NCBI GenBank assembly: GCA_030847615.1
Contig: JAUMIR010000004.1
Coordinates: 72,137,001 to 72,201,000, forward strand
DNA: 64,000 nt
From: Gambelia wislizenii
Lineage: Eukaryota > Chordata > Lepidosauria > Squamata > Crotaphytidae
Direction of reading: 5' to 3'
Part shown: one piece after another, positions 11,912 through 22,172 of the stretch
Position numbering within the stretch: position 1 is the stretch's first letter
How the letters are laid out: each line of letters begins with the position of its first letter
Program-made: the position numbers and the translations under genes
The notes under the pieces: generated by a model
What the model saw: the letters and a program-made list of their open reading frames with translations, nothing else
Database searches by the model: none
Told to the model about the DNA's origin: nothing

Positions 11912-12041
11912 AGAGCTGGGTAAATGCAACCCTCAAGATGTTATTGGATTGCAGCGGCTTCCAGCATTCTTTCTCACTGGCTGTGCTGCTGAGGGTGGAG
12001 TTGCAGTCCAACAATATCTGGAAGGCCATCCCTGCTGAGAG
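11912..12041. mobile_element. hAT-type MITE (diverged)
   Basis: Arms AAGATGTTATTGGATTGCAG and GTTGCAGTCCAACAATATCT face each other around a CACTGGCTGTGCTG centre. It is the same family as 11221-11462. Ends are decayed and no target duplication could be fixed. Confidence 0.6.
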
Positions 12042-12130
12042 GCATGAAATGCATTTCAAGAGGAGATCTAACAAACTGAAGTGTAACACAGACAAGACAG
12101 AGATACTCCTGATTAGTTATTCAGGACATC
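12042..12130 (+). mobile_element. L2 reverse transcriptase scrap
   Basis: A short frame reads LKCNTDKTEILLIS, which matches the L2 RT block usually written as LNxDKTExLL. Only about 90 bases are recognisable. Confidence 0.45.
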
Positions 12131-12730
12131 TATCTGGAAACAGAGTTCAGACTGGTTTGGGGTTGTGGTTTTTGCTGTTGTTCTATCAAATGGAAAGCCA
12201 GGTTCACAACCCAGTTTGCTGTTTGAAGCCCAGAGTGCTTCCAATGACAGCTGGAGAAGTAGAGGGAGTAAAATGAGCGAAATGGTCGCAGGAGGGGGAG
12301 AAAAACCAATGAAGGAGGGAAAGACCAGCTGAGGAAAAAGGACAAGAGAATCCAAGAGCAGAGCAAAATAGAACTACTGAGAAGAAAGATAAATAAATGA
12401 AAGCAGCAGAGTAATAAAGGGATAAAAGAAATCACAGAAAAGCAACCTTTGGGCAGTGAGAATCAAGAGCATCAACAGTATGTGGTATTTTCAGAGCGGT
12501 TGCAACTGCCCTATTGACAAGGCCTATTGGCAATATATTTGTTATTTGTTTTGGTTAACAACTATAAATGCTTGCATAGGGCTTCTGTAATTATGCTTGT
12601 TATTTAATATTACTACTCCCTGAAAATCCTAAAATTTATTAAATATGTGTCTGTCTATCTTTATATCTATCTTCTGAATTTGGTAATATATCATTGAGAT
12701 ATTACATTGGCTTTTGATGACCAACCATGA
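12131..12730. other. Unassigned, purine-rich then AT-rich
   Basis: Bases 12280-12430 are GA/AAG-rich (for example AGGAGGGGGAGAAAAACC), which keeps artificial frames open on the minus strand. Nothing identifiable follows. Confidence 0.35.
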
Positions 12731-13720
12731 ATAACGAAGCCAGACACAGAGAGTTGGGTTAAATAAGGGTCACTTTATTTGACCTAGAACTTACTTAACT
12801 GTATTGAACTTGGGAAGGAGCAAAGCCATTTGACTCTCTCCTCAGCTTTCCCTTGGGGGAAACACCTGAACCCCAAGAGAAACCCAGATATCTGGGTTAC
12901 TGCCTAGCTGGCTCATACTGGAAGGCAGGCCACAATATAAGTGAGGGGAAACCTCCAGGTGGCTCGAGAGCTATCTCCTTCCCCACACCCTTGGTCCCAG
13001 AACCTAAAGGGGCAGTTCTAGAGCTCTCCCTTCACCAAAAGGGTGCCAAGGCATACACTGAAGCTCTTATATCTCTCTCCACTACCTGCCACAGACAAGG
13101 AACAAATATCTGCTTAGCCCCTTTCCTCTATCAGGCCAGCCAATAGGATGCTCAGCCCCTATTGCTGGTCTCCCAGGAATATCATATTTCCCTTTTTGAA
13201 AAGATGCATGCCCTCAGCTCTGTAGGGCATTGGAAAACTATGGTGGGGTGTTTACCCACCTCCGCACTAGAGCAAGGCATCGGGGGTACCCCTCACGATG
13301 CCAAAGTTTGCATGGCAAAATGGCAGACCATACCAGTGTTACTCCTGGCCACCTGCTTTGGATGACCCAGAGATTGTTCAAAGCCTGTAAAATAAGGGCC
13401 TTGCCCTTCATCAAGCCCAAGTCATTCCCACCAAGGTGAATGACTAACACATGTGGAGGAGGCTCGGTGCACTCCTCAAATAAAAAAAGCAACAAACCAC
13501 TACAATGAAGCCCTCTTCTCCCCAGCCACTTCACCATGGCCTGGTTGTTCAGCCAAGTTGAGCACCAAAATGGCAATTCAAGGCCTGGCACATTACACCA
13601 TACAATGATTAGGACCTGCCACCTCTCCAAACTGAACCAAATCTAGAGGAAACAACAAAGTTAATAATCAGGAACACAACTAGAGCTGGTGAGGATGCAT
13701 ATACCTCTTGAAAGCTGCAG
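12731..13720 (-). mobile_element. Likely Ngaro/DIRS-type retroelement remnant
   Basis: The block contains a degraded SGNH-hydrolase frame (see 13238-13630) and, at about 12768-12780, a minus-strand AATAAAGTGACC polyadenylation-like signal marking a probable 3' end. SGNH hydrolase genes are carried by Ngaro-type tyrosine-recombinase retrotransposons. The CR1 at 13741-14500 abuts it on the right, and related sequence may continue beyond. No recombinase or reverse transcriptase was seen, so the class rests on the hydrolase alone. Confidence 0.45.
13238..13630 (-). pseudogene. SGNH hydrolase-like frame (decayed)
   Basis: A 130-residue open stretch. The block with the conserved Gly and Asn is intact (HVLVIHLGGNDLGLMKGKAL), and is followed by RWPGVTLVWSAILPCKLWH, the pattern of the SGNH hydrolases found in reptile Ngaro/DIRS-like elements. 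The N-terminal block that should hold the nucleophile Ser (a G-[HD]-S motif after VLIIV) is destroyed, and the C-terminal catalytic His region is absent. It would not be an active enzyme. A host GDSL lipase is unlikely because of the length and the repeat setting. Confidence 0.6.
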
Positions 13721-13740
13721 ATCTCTACCGCTTTATGTGT

Positions 13741-14500
13741 TCATAGAATCATAGAACTGTAGAGTTGGAAGAGACCACAAGGGCCATCCAGTCCAACTCC
13801 CTGCCACACAGGTAATCACGATCAAAGCATCCCTGACAGATGGCCATCCAGCCTCTGTTTAAAGACCTCCAAGGAAGGAGACCACACCACGCTCCGAAGG
13901 CGTGTGTTCCACTGCAAACAGCTCTTACTGTCAGAAAGTTCCTCCTAAAGTTGAGGTGGAATCTCTATTCCTGGAGCTTGCATCCATTGCTCCATGTTCT
14001 AGTCTCTGGAGCAGCAGAAAACAAGCTTGCTCCATCCTCAATGTGACACCCCTTCAAATACTTAAACAGGGCTATCATATCACCCCTTAACTATCTTTTT
14101 TTTTCCAGTTTAAACATACCCAGCTCCCTAAGTCTTTCCTCATAAGGCATGGTTTCCAGACCTTTCACCATTTTAGTCGCCCTCCTCTGGACACGCTCCA
14201 ATTTGTCAATATCCTTTCTGAATTGTGGTGCCCAGAACTGGACACAGTATTCTAGGTGAGGCCTGACTAAGGCAGAATAGAGTGGCACTATTACTTCCCT
14301 TGATCTAGACACTATACTTCTATTGATGCAGCCCAAAATTGCATTGGCCTTTTTAGCTGCTGCATCACACTGTTGACTCATGTTCATCTTGTGGTCTACT
14401 AAGACTCCTAGATCCCTTTTGCACGTAGTCGTGTTCAGCCAGGTCTCCCCCCATCCTACATCTATGCATTTCATTTTTCTGTCCTAAGTGCAGTATCTTA
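13741..14500 (-). mobile_element. CR1 LINE, RT C-terminal part and 3' end
   Basis: The plus strand starts with the inverted tail (TCATAGAATCATAGAACTGT), then the CR1 3' UTR (GGCCATCCAGTCCAACTCCC). The minus-strand frame at 14091-14474 codes for [20 protein letters not shown] through [14 protein letters not shown] and ELGMF. 5' truncation lies near 14500-14520, where a second frame (14365-14616) still shows [14 protein letters not shown]. It closely resembles the young copy at 37934, so it is fairly recent. Confidence 0.92.
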
Positions 14501-14519
14501 TGTATCTTCTCCCCAACAA

Positions 14520-16079
14520 CACTCTCTAAACCTACCACATAATGCAATTTCTTAGAGAAAAAGCCCCCCCAACCGATTCCTTGAAACAGAATCTGAAAAC
14601 TCTCCCAATCTATCAACTAAGATACTGAGCCATCTCCTTATCAGGATAGCACCTCAACAAGAAATCCAAGCTCTCCAACCTAATTGATCTGGCCCTCTTT
14701 TCCAGGTGGGAGGGACAGCTGCTTGCCCTGCTGCTGCTCACTAAGTCCACCTGTTCCTTTGCCTTTCAAACATTCATGTTGAAATCTGCAGGGCTGTCAT
14801 GCACATGCCCCTGCACTCAGAACTCCCAACACAGCTGCTTGTGCTGGGTATTTGCAACTCCTTGTGCCTTTGAAGTGAAACCTGTGGATGCTTTCAGAAC
14901 AATGTGATCCCTGTGCCATCTCTCCCCTGGAGTTGGTCACTTAGGTGTCATGATAAGCATCCACAATTGTGTGTGCATCTGGTTCCATTTGAAAGTAGGA
15001 TTGATAGCCACCCTCATCCTAAAGGTCTTGTCATATAACAACCAGACTGATACTGCAAAATCCACATATACTTTCTAAATGATGTCTACGTATTGGAGCA
15101 TGGCAAAAGTCCTCCAAAGGCTGAGCCATAACAATCATCCCAGGATATATGAGGAACTTGGGCAACCAGTTGCCCCAGGTCCTGTCCATCTTACACCTGC
15201 ATAACTTTTCCTTATCCTTGTTATCTAAGTCCTTTGTGTTCTTCCCCAATTCCCTATATAACGATGCGGGGGGGGGGGGAGGAAACATCCATATACTCCC
15301 CCATAGGATCTTATTTATCACTTGTGGCTAGGAGCACTTGGTCCTCCAGGGGTATCATCTGACCCCCAAAAGGGAGTGCACCATAAACCATGCCACTATA
15401 TCCTCCACTGGCAGCCTGCTGTAAGTTTCCCATCTATCTCTAAGGCTGCTGTGGCATGTATGGTGCCTGATAAAGGCCCTGAGGGCAATAGTAAAGGATG
15501 GAGCATTTGCTGTTGGCCAAAACCAAATCCCTGTAGAATGGAACCCCTAACACCCCATGAATTCCCTGTAGCACAATTTGCCCCAGTCGCAAACTGAACT
15601 CCTGCACTACTCTGTTACCCTAAGAAGTGTGTGTGTGGGGGGGGAGGGTTACCCTAAGAGGTGTGTGTGTCCTGCTCAATCCTATATGGGCTTTCTCACC
15701 ATTATAATTTTAGACATGTCTTAGGTCATCTTGACCTCCAACTGATTTCTAGTCTCTCTAAGCCAACGAAACCTCAAAAAGTGTCCAATATTTCCAGTTA
15801 TGAGATACTGTGGGGAGGGGGGTAGTAGGGCATACTAACAACCACAAACACCCCATGGCCATCCTTGGACACCCAAGTTGCTAGCCTGCATGTTAGCTGC
15901 TTTGGAACCCATGTCATGTGTCTCATCTGTCTGCTCAGCCACACCACTGTTGTCAACAGCTGACTGGGCCACCACATCATCTTCTCTATCTGTCTCCAAC
16001 GAACTGTTTCCAGCCCACAGGTGCCACTCCAGGGACTCTAGGAGGGATAAGACCAAAGATGTCCTTACTCACGTTTTTA
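14520..16079. other. Unassigned; possibly more of the 12.7-kb retroelement
   Basis: No motif I can name. A 12-base G run (about 15269-15280) and a second G run near 15638-15646 are present. A minus-strand open stretch at 15835-16056 is acidic and could be a decayed gag-like ORF, but nothing in it is diagnostic. Confidence 0.3.
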
Positions 16080-16410
16080 CCTTTCTTGAAAGCTTGAACA
16101 CCCATTTGTACAGGCCCAGACTGTGGAGCTCCTTATCCTGGAAGATAGAGTCCCCAATCCCTCCTCTTTACCTTCCCCTCATTTATTTGAAGACAATTTT
16201 GTTCCAGGAGGCTTTTGTTCCCACTCCTCTGAAGTATTTTAATACAGTTTTAGTAAACATTTAGTAAACAAATTGCTCTCACTGTTTTCATCTTGTTTTG
16301 TTGTTTTAAATCCATTGTTAAATTTAATCTGTAATTTTACTGTTGTAAGCCTCACCACATATTACAATTGTAATAGGAGGGTGGGGTATACTCTATTTTA
16401 AATGAGCACA
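16080..16410 (+). mobile_element. L2-like LINE 3' end
   Basis: A plus-strand trace of the LINE C-terminus (PRLWSSLSWKIE, equivalent to the L2 PRLWNSLPxEIR block) is followed by GTTGTAAGCCTCACCACATA and GGAGGGTGGGGTATACTC, the usual L2-group 3' UTR wording. Strongly decayed. Confidence 0.5.
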
Positions 16411-16419
16411 CAAACTGCT

Positions 16420-16990
16420 TATTGATATATTGTTTATATTTTTAAGATGCCTATAAAACAAGGCCTCTCAAGGTTGGACAATTATTTTAAAATAGGACAG
16501 TAATGCAGTAAAGTACAAACATTTAAAAACAGAACAGTACAAAGCCAACATTATTTTTTTTTAAAAAACAACAACATACACACATGTAAAAACGGGTGCC
16601 AATGTGATACATATACAATCTGAAGCCAACCCGATAAAATATAGTAAGCAACAACAACAAGCTAAAACTACTTAAAATCTGAGGGTGTGTATGTGTGTGT
16701 GAGAGAGAATCTAAACTGACAATGGAGAGACAATAATTTTGGCACCAGCTGAATTTCCTTGTGGAAAGTATTCCACAGCTGGGGAGCAGCTGCCACCAAG
16801 AAATCCTTCTGTCTAGCAACTGCCTTTTGAATTTCAGTACAATGAGGTACTTGGAGGAGGAGCTTAACACGGCATGGATAGGCACCCATGGGAGAAGGGT
16901 TCATTCAAGTCCCTGGATTCCAAGTCATGATAAGCTTTGTAGCTCAAAATCCATACTTTTAATTGGATCCACAATTGAACTCAGAACTAC
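16420..16990 (-). mobile_element. L2-like LINE fragment, minus strand
   Basis: Minus-strand coding trace APQLWNTFHKEIQLVPKL near 16730-16800, corresponding to the L2 block P-x-LWN-xLP-x-EI, with upstream minus-strand sequence to about 16990. It lies tail-to-tail with the L2-like end at 16080-16410. Confidence 0.5.
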
Positions 16991-17122
16991 TACAGGTGAA
17001 ACAAGACTGACTGTTGGCTGACTGATTTTTGCAGCTCAAGCTACTGTTAGAGCCAAGGGAGCAGGCCTTGCTGACTTTTTCAAGCTAAGCTGGCAACGTT
17101 ACATGTAACATTAGGGAGAAGA

Positions 17123-17360
17123 AAGGAGTGTGTGTGCATGTATGTGTCTTTAAGTTGCCTGTAGACTTGTGGTGACCCCATGAACTACATAGGGCTTTCT
17201 TAGACAAGGAATATTCAGAGGTGGTTTGGCCAGTTCTTTCCTCTGTAATTATAGCCTACAGACCCTGGAATTCACTGGTGGCCTCCCATCCAAGTACTAA
17301 CCAGGGTGACCTTGTTTAGCTTCCAAGATCAGATGGGATCTGGTGCCTTTAGGGTGATTA
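17123..17360 (-). mobile_element. 5S rRNA-derived SINE, reverse orientation
   Basis: On the plus strand the order is GT-rich tail, TAAGTTGCCTGTAGACTTGT, GAATATTCAGAGGTGGTTTG, CCTCCCATCCAAGTACTAAC and TTCCAAGATCAGATGGGATC: the exact reverse of the SINE at 6497-6727, with its 5S-like head at the right end. The internal promoter boxes are mutated. Confidence 0.88.
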
Positions 17361-17920
17361 GACCTGGAAGAAGAAACTCAACATTGCATAAAATTAGGAT
17401 GGCTACTAATTTGGTGTGTGACCATATCAGATGGATTGTTGCAAGTCTCTCACTTTTTGTAATCAGTCAGCCTGTTTTCCTGTGATTGTTTATTTATTTC
17501 TTTAATTGATATCCCACTTTTCTCCCATATGGAACCCAATAAATAATTTTGTACAGGGACTTTTTTATGCAGGTTATAGAAAACCTCACATAAAAAGGAG
17601 AGAATGATGTCTTATTTTTCTACTGGATATTGGAAATTTTGTGGAGGATGACAAGTTCTTGGCAGGCTGTCTGGAGATGTGGAGATATCCTCTCTCATTA
17701 AGAACAAGACATGTTATTAATATTCCTTGCATCCTTATCCACATGTTGAACAGGAAGAGTTGTTGCTTTAAAGCTCCCTCACCAACAATGCATTATATAA
17801 GAGGCAGTTTGTTAGTCATAAATGAAGATCTTCAGTAGGCTTTTGATATTCAGAGGAGTGGGGGACTTATTCTCTGTGAGGTTGGCAAATGTAAAAGGTG
17901 AAGCATTCCCCCTTGCACAT
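17361..17920. other. Unassigned stretch
   Basis: AT-rich. No repeat or gene recognised. Confidence 0.35.
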
Positions 17921-17923
17921 TTA

Positions 17924-18266
17924 GGAGATTTTCACATGGGGAAATAACCCCCGTGGAGATCGGGAGAGAAACGGGGCTGTTCCGGTTCCAGCACTCCATT
18001 TCGCATGTCCCCTTCCTTCTCCTGACCTCCCGTCATCCTCCCTCCATCCTGCTTCCATTTTCCTCCCAATATTTTTTACTAACGAAAGTTCTTTGTTAGT
18101 AAAAAAATAGCAGAACATAATGGGAGGGAAATGGAAGCAGGACGGGGGGAGGACGACGGGAGATTGGGAGAAGGAAGGGGGCATGCAAAACAGAGTGCTG
18201 GAACCGGAACAGCTCCGTTTCTCTCCCGATCTCTGTGGGGGTTATTTCCTCTGTATGAAAATCTCC
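17924..18266. mobile_element. Palindromic PIF/Harbinger-like MITE
   Basis: A 343-bp element made almost entirely of two inverted arms of about 150 bp around an AT-rich centre (TTTTTTACTAACGAAAG / CTTTGTTAGTAAAAAAAT near 18066-18108). Left end GGAGATTTTCACATGGGG; right end TGTATGAAAATCTCC. It is flanked on both sides by TTA (17921-17923 and 18267-18269), the 3-bp duplication of PIF/Harbinger transposons. Mirror-image frames on the two strands are artefacts of the palindrome. Confidence 0.85.
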
Positions 18267-18269
18267 TTA

Positions 18270-19030
18270 GAGCTTTTCTGCAGGTGCTCTCTTCTCACCT
18301 GGCCTGCAGCTCACCCAAACTTTGAGCTCTCATTTTACCCACCTACATGTTTTGAAATAATCAATAGTTAAATGCTGATAAATAAGCTCTTGCTCATTTT
18401 GATATGCTTCAGAGCTGACCATGGCACTAAATTAGCATCTGGTTAGACATCCCTCAGGGCAGGAGAAGATCAATCAGCTGGGAAGGAGCATTGTTCAGGC
18501 AATATATCAGCTAGAGAACATCAAAATGAAAAGTGAAAAGGAAATGAATAGGGATTTTTCTCAGGATGTGGAAAACGTTCATATTTCTAATGTCCTTGAC
18601 AAACCTAGCAAATACATGTCAGCAGCCAGGTTCCTTTGTCCACTTTTCTTGGACCATTTTTTCTGACTAATTCAGCTGTACCAATAACATTCCTTAAGAT
18701 ATGGGATCACTAAGGCTTCATTCTCCTGAACCATTCATCCTCCCCACTGCTATGCTTCTTCAGGTATAATTGTTCATGATTTACCTTTCCTGTATGCTTC
18801 CATCATATGTTATTGCTACTGAGCAAGTATCCTCTCAGTTTGCCTCAGGGAAAAACAGAACGCTCCAGAAAGTATTATCTGCCCAGACAGCTTATTGCAA
18901 CTTCTTGCATAGCCTCCATACAGTGCTGCCAGCTTCAATATGGGTCAAGGCTCCTGTCCCTGCTACCCAAATTGTGTGGAGTCTGTGAAGAACCCACTCA
19001 TGTCAAGATATTAATAACGGGGAGTTTTTA
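18270..19030. other. Unassigned stretch
   Basis: No recognisable repeat or gene. Two overlapping plus-strand frames near 18770-19030 have no family features. Confidence 0.35.
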
Positions 19031-19890
19031 ATTAGCTCAGTACGGCAGCGAGAGACCAGGTAACTACAGGACCTTTTGATATATGTATACCAGTACTCAC
19101 TGACAAGACTCCTAGCCAGGAAGTAAAATAAAATGGTCTTTATTGAAAATTAATCGTAGAGCCACTCACACATACGCTCAAGCTTCAAGCAGTCACACAA
19201 GGCTAACGAAAGATAGGAGGAAGTATTGGGATAGAGAAATAGAGTTCAGGATGATGGGCTATACCTTATCTGTCCGACAAGCAGAGATTTGTGTAGCAGA
19301 AGATACTCAGACGGAGCTCTGAGGGTAACATAGCAGACTGTCAGAGTGACAGGAGGTATGGAGGCTGTGTGCACTTTGACTATGTTTTGAGGTAATATTT
19401 ATACTCAATATTTACCCTTAATGGGTGTTATAATATGATTAGGAGACAGTCAGATACAGGTTCCCACAGTTAGACAATGGAAGCTCCAGCTTCATTAATA
19501 GTTCATGGCAGAAACATTAAGACTGATGGGTTTTCAGGCACCCTTCTATTGTTTGGAAGAGAGGTGTAAAGACAAACCATTTTGCAGAGTCCTGAGTGTT
19601 CTGGCCACTTGATTGAGTTAGTGTATGACCCAATTCTAGGTGTGTCCAGGAGAATTAGCATGTTCCACCCTAACTATCATCTTGAGCAGGCTCCACATAT
19701 TTACTGCCTGGGCGTGTCTGTTTCAGGAATTTTCCAAGACCTTTTCTTAGGCTTTTGAGTAGACCTTTTAGTCCCTGTATTTGGGAAGCCCTGGTTGCCT
19801 TGTCCATATAAGCTAAATTATGAATTACAGCCAATTGATGAATTATTGGAAGGTTGGGGGTGTCAGGGATTATAACATCCATCACTAGAT
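19031..19890 (-). mobile_element. Possible LTR-retroelement relic
   Basis: On the minus strand a short open frame (19670-19885) ends just where an LTR-like block begins (about 19685 down to about 19031). That block holds an AATAAAGACCATTTT polyadenylation-like signal (plus-strand CTTTATTG at 19137) and a TATA-like AATATAAATATTACC region. This layout, coding end then LTR, is what the 3' end of an endogenous retrovirus-like element would show. No TG..CA ends, primer-binding site or target duplication were fixed, so the call is tentative. Confidence 0.35.
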
Positions 19891-20033
19891 TGGAATGGAG
19901 AATTTTGACAACCCAAGTTCTTTATGTCAGGAAGTGACAGTAGTGAGCAAAGTTGAACTTATGGAAATTCACAAGTTCATAAGCTGCAAGAACCTCTCCT
20001 CAGCTAAATTAAAAGGAAACTGAACCTGTATGA

Positions 20034-20165
20034 CAGGCGTAGGGAATCTTTGGTTCTCCACTTGCTTTGGACTGAAATTCCTGATATTCTTTGCTATTAG
20101 CTATGCTGGGGGCTGCTAATGGGAACTGAAGACGAAAACATCTAGAAAGCCAAAGTTTCACAGTA
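20034..20165. mobile_element. hAT-type MITE (diverged)
   Basis: GGCGTAGGGAATCTTTGG, the centre TAGCTATGCTGGGGGCTG and AAACATCTAGAAAGCCAAAG match the palindromic family at 11221-11462. It sits immediately beside the (AAT)n tail of the next L2. Confidence 0.55.
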
Positions 20166-20480
20166 ATACAGAAATAATAATAATATTGATTTATACCCCA
20201 CCCCTCTATTAAAAACAACGGGGCGGCTTACAAAAATTAAAATACAAATACAGATTAAAATCCCTAAACACCACCCACCCCCATCCTCCCCCATAAAAAG
20301 ATATTAAACCAATATAAGTTAAAAACAACTAATCTAAAATCACATTAAAAAAATAATAAATAGCCAGCAGACTAAAAGAGGCCAGGAGCTCCTGAGGCCA
20401 GGATCTAATCACTAAAGACCTGCCAAAAGAGATCCGTCTTTAGTGCTTTTTTAAAGCTACTCAGGCTCCTCATCTGCTGA

Positions 20481-20775
20481 ACGAAATCTGTCAGATGCTG
20501 AGCCTGAGTAGCTTTTAAAAAGCTTTAAAGACAGATCTCTTTCGGCAGGCCTTTCCTAATTAGATCCCAGCCTCAGGAGCTCCTGGCATCTTTTAATCTG
20601 CTGGCTATTTATTATTTTTTTAATGTGATTTTAGATAAGTTGTTTTTAATTTACATTGGTTTAATATCTTTTTATGGGGGAGGGTGGTGTGGGTGGTGTT
20701 TAGGGTTTTTAATCTGTATTTGTATTTTATTTTTTATAAGCCGCCCCAATTGTTTTTAAGAGAGGGGCAGGGTAG

Positions 20776-20811
<36 letters not shown>
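20481..20811 (+). mobile_element. Inverted L2 3' segment with (ATT)n tail
   Basis: Starts ACGAAATCTGTCAGATGCTG, contains TTTAAAGACAGATCTCTTTC and ATAAGCCGCCCCAATTG, and ends in (ATT)n at 20779-20811. Its first bases match the point where the host L2 is broken (CTGCCAAACGAGAT on the minus strand), so the truncation point and insertion point coincide. Confidence 0.88.
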
Positions 20812-20814
20812 CTC

Positions 20815-22167
20815 GTTTGGCAGATTCCATAATTTGGGGGCAATTACCGAAAAGGCCCTCTGGGAGGTTGCAGGCAGCCTAGATTTTTGTTGCTGAAGCA
20901 AATTCCTCCCAGAGGACTGGAGTGCATGGGGAGGATTGTATGGGAGGAGGCAGTTCTGAAGATAAGTTGGACCCAAGCCATTTAGGGCTTTAAAGGTAAT
21001 CACCAACACCTTATACTGGGCCCAGAAACTGATAGGCAGCCAGTGGAGAGAATTTAATACTGGAGTTATATGGTCTCCCCGAGATGTTCCCGAGACCACT
21101 CTGGCTGCCATATTTTGTACCAACTGAAGTTTCCGGACCAAGCATGAGGGTAGCCCCATGTAGAGCACATTGCAGAAATCTAAACGAGAGGTTACCAGCA
21201 CATGCACCACAGTCTCAAGGTCCCTTACTTCCAGGAAAGGGCACAGCTGGCATATCAGCCAAAGCTGATAACAGGCACTCCTGACCGTCGCATTCACCTG
21301 ACTAGTCATCTGAAGTGATGAATCAAGGAGCACCCCCAGACTGTGAACACAGTCCTTAACGGAGAGCGTGACCCCATCCAGGACTGGAGATTGCAACCCA
21401 ACTCCTGGTTTTGGGGCTGCTGCCGTGAGCACCTCCATTTTGTCCAGATTTAATCTCAATCTGTTTTTCCTCATCCAGCCCATTACTGCTTTAAGACAAT
21501 CATTAAGAGGAGAAACGCCATCAGAATTTGAGGCCGATGATCAGGACAAGGAGAAATAGATCTGGGTGTTATCAGCGTATTGATAACACCCAGCCCCATA
21601 ACTCAGAACAATCTCACCCAGTGGCTTCATATACATGTTAAACAGCATCGGGGACAGGATGGTGTCTTGCGGAATGCCACGAGTAAGCTCCTTTCTGCTG
21701 GAGCAGCTGTCCCTGAGCAGGACCCTCTGGGACCTGCCCGAGAGGAAGAATCGGAACCACTGGAGCGCAGTGCCCCCAAGTCCTAACCCACTCAGGTGAT
21801 CCAAGAGGATGCTATGATCTATCATATCAAAAGCCGCTGAGAGGTCTAAAAGCACCAACAGGGTCACACTACCCCTGTTGATGCTTAGATGCAGGTGGTT
21901 GGTCAAGACAACCATGGCAATCTCAACTCCAAATCCCATTCTAAAGCCAGTTTGAAATGGGTCTAGATAATCGGTTTCATCCAAGACCACTTGGAGTTGA
22001 AGCGCAACTGCCTTCTCGATCACTTTGCTCAAGAATGGTAACATAGAAACCGGCCTATAGTTGTTCATGTCCAGGGGGTCCAGGGAAGGTTTTTTCAGGA
22101 GCGGCCTAATGGCTGCTTCCTTTAAACAAGATGGAACACCAGCATAATTATACTGGCAGGACTTCAC
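20815..22167 (-). pseudogene. L2 reverse transcriptase, one stop plus active-site change
   Basis: About 450 residues of L2 ORF2. The finger/palm blocks are present in order: AAIRPLLKKPSLDP, NNYRPVSMLPFLSKVIEKAV, FQTGFRMGFGVEIA, LLDLSAAFDMIDHSIL, RGIPQDTILSPMLFNMYMKP, then the catalytic box, then LRLNLDKMEVL and the C-terminal LVQNMAARVV and PKLWNLPNE. The two long open pieces (22167-21541 and 21483-20815) lie in the same frame, separated by one TGA at 21541-21543. The catalytic YADD reads YADN, so the enzyme is dead even without the stop. The EN domain is missing by 5' truncation. Confidence 0.9.
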
Positions 22168-22172
22168 CAGCA

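Larger units (their letters stand above)
20171..22172 (-). mobile_element. L2 LINE with an inverted L2 tail inside it
   Basis: A minus-strand L2 copy: coding part at 22172-20815, 3' UTR and (AAT)n tail at 20480-20171. The two parts are separated by a second L2 3' end (20481-20811) in plus orientation. Together 20171-20811 is a near-perfect palindrome with arms of about 310 bp. The 5' end is truncated within the reverse transcriptase. Confidence 0.9.

Noticed and set aside
16523..16885. Minus-strand frame ending in a Leu/Phe-rich stretch
   Set aside because: The hydrophobic part comes from A- and T-rich L2-like 3' UTR, not from a membrane protein gene.
17921..18371. Similar proteins predicted from both strands
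   Set aside because: They arise because the element is a palindrome; each arm reads the same in opposite directions.
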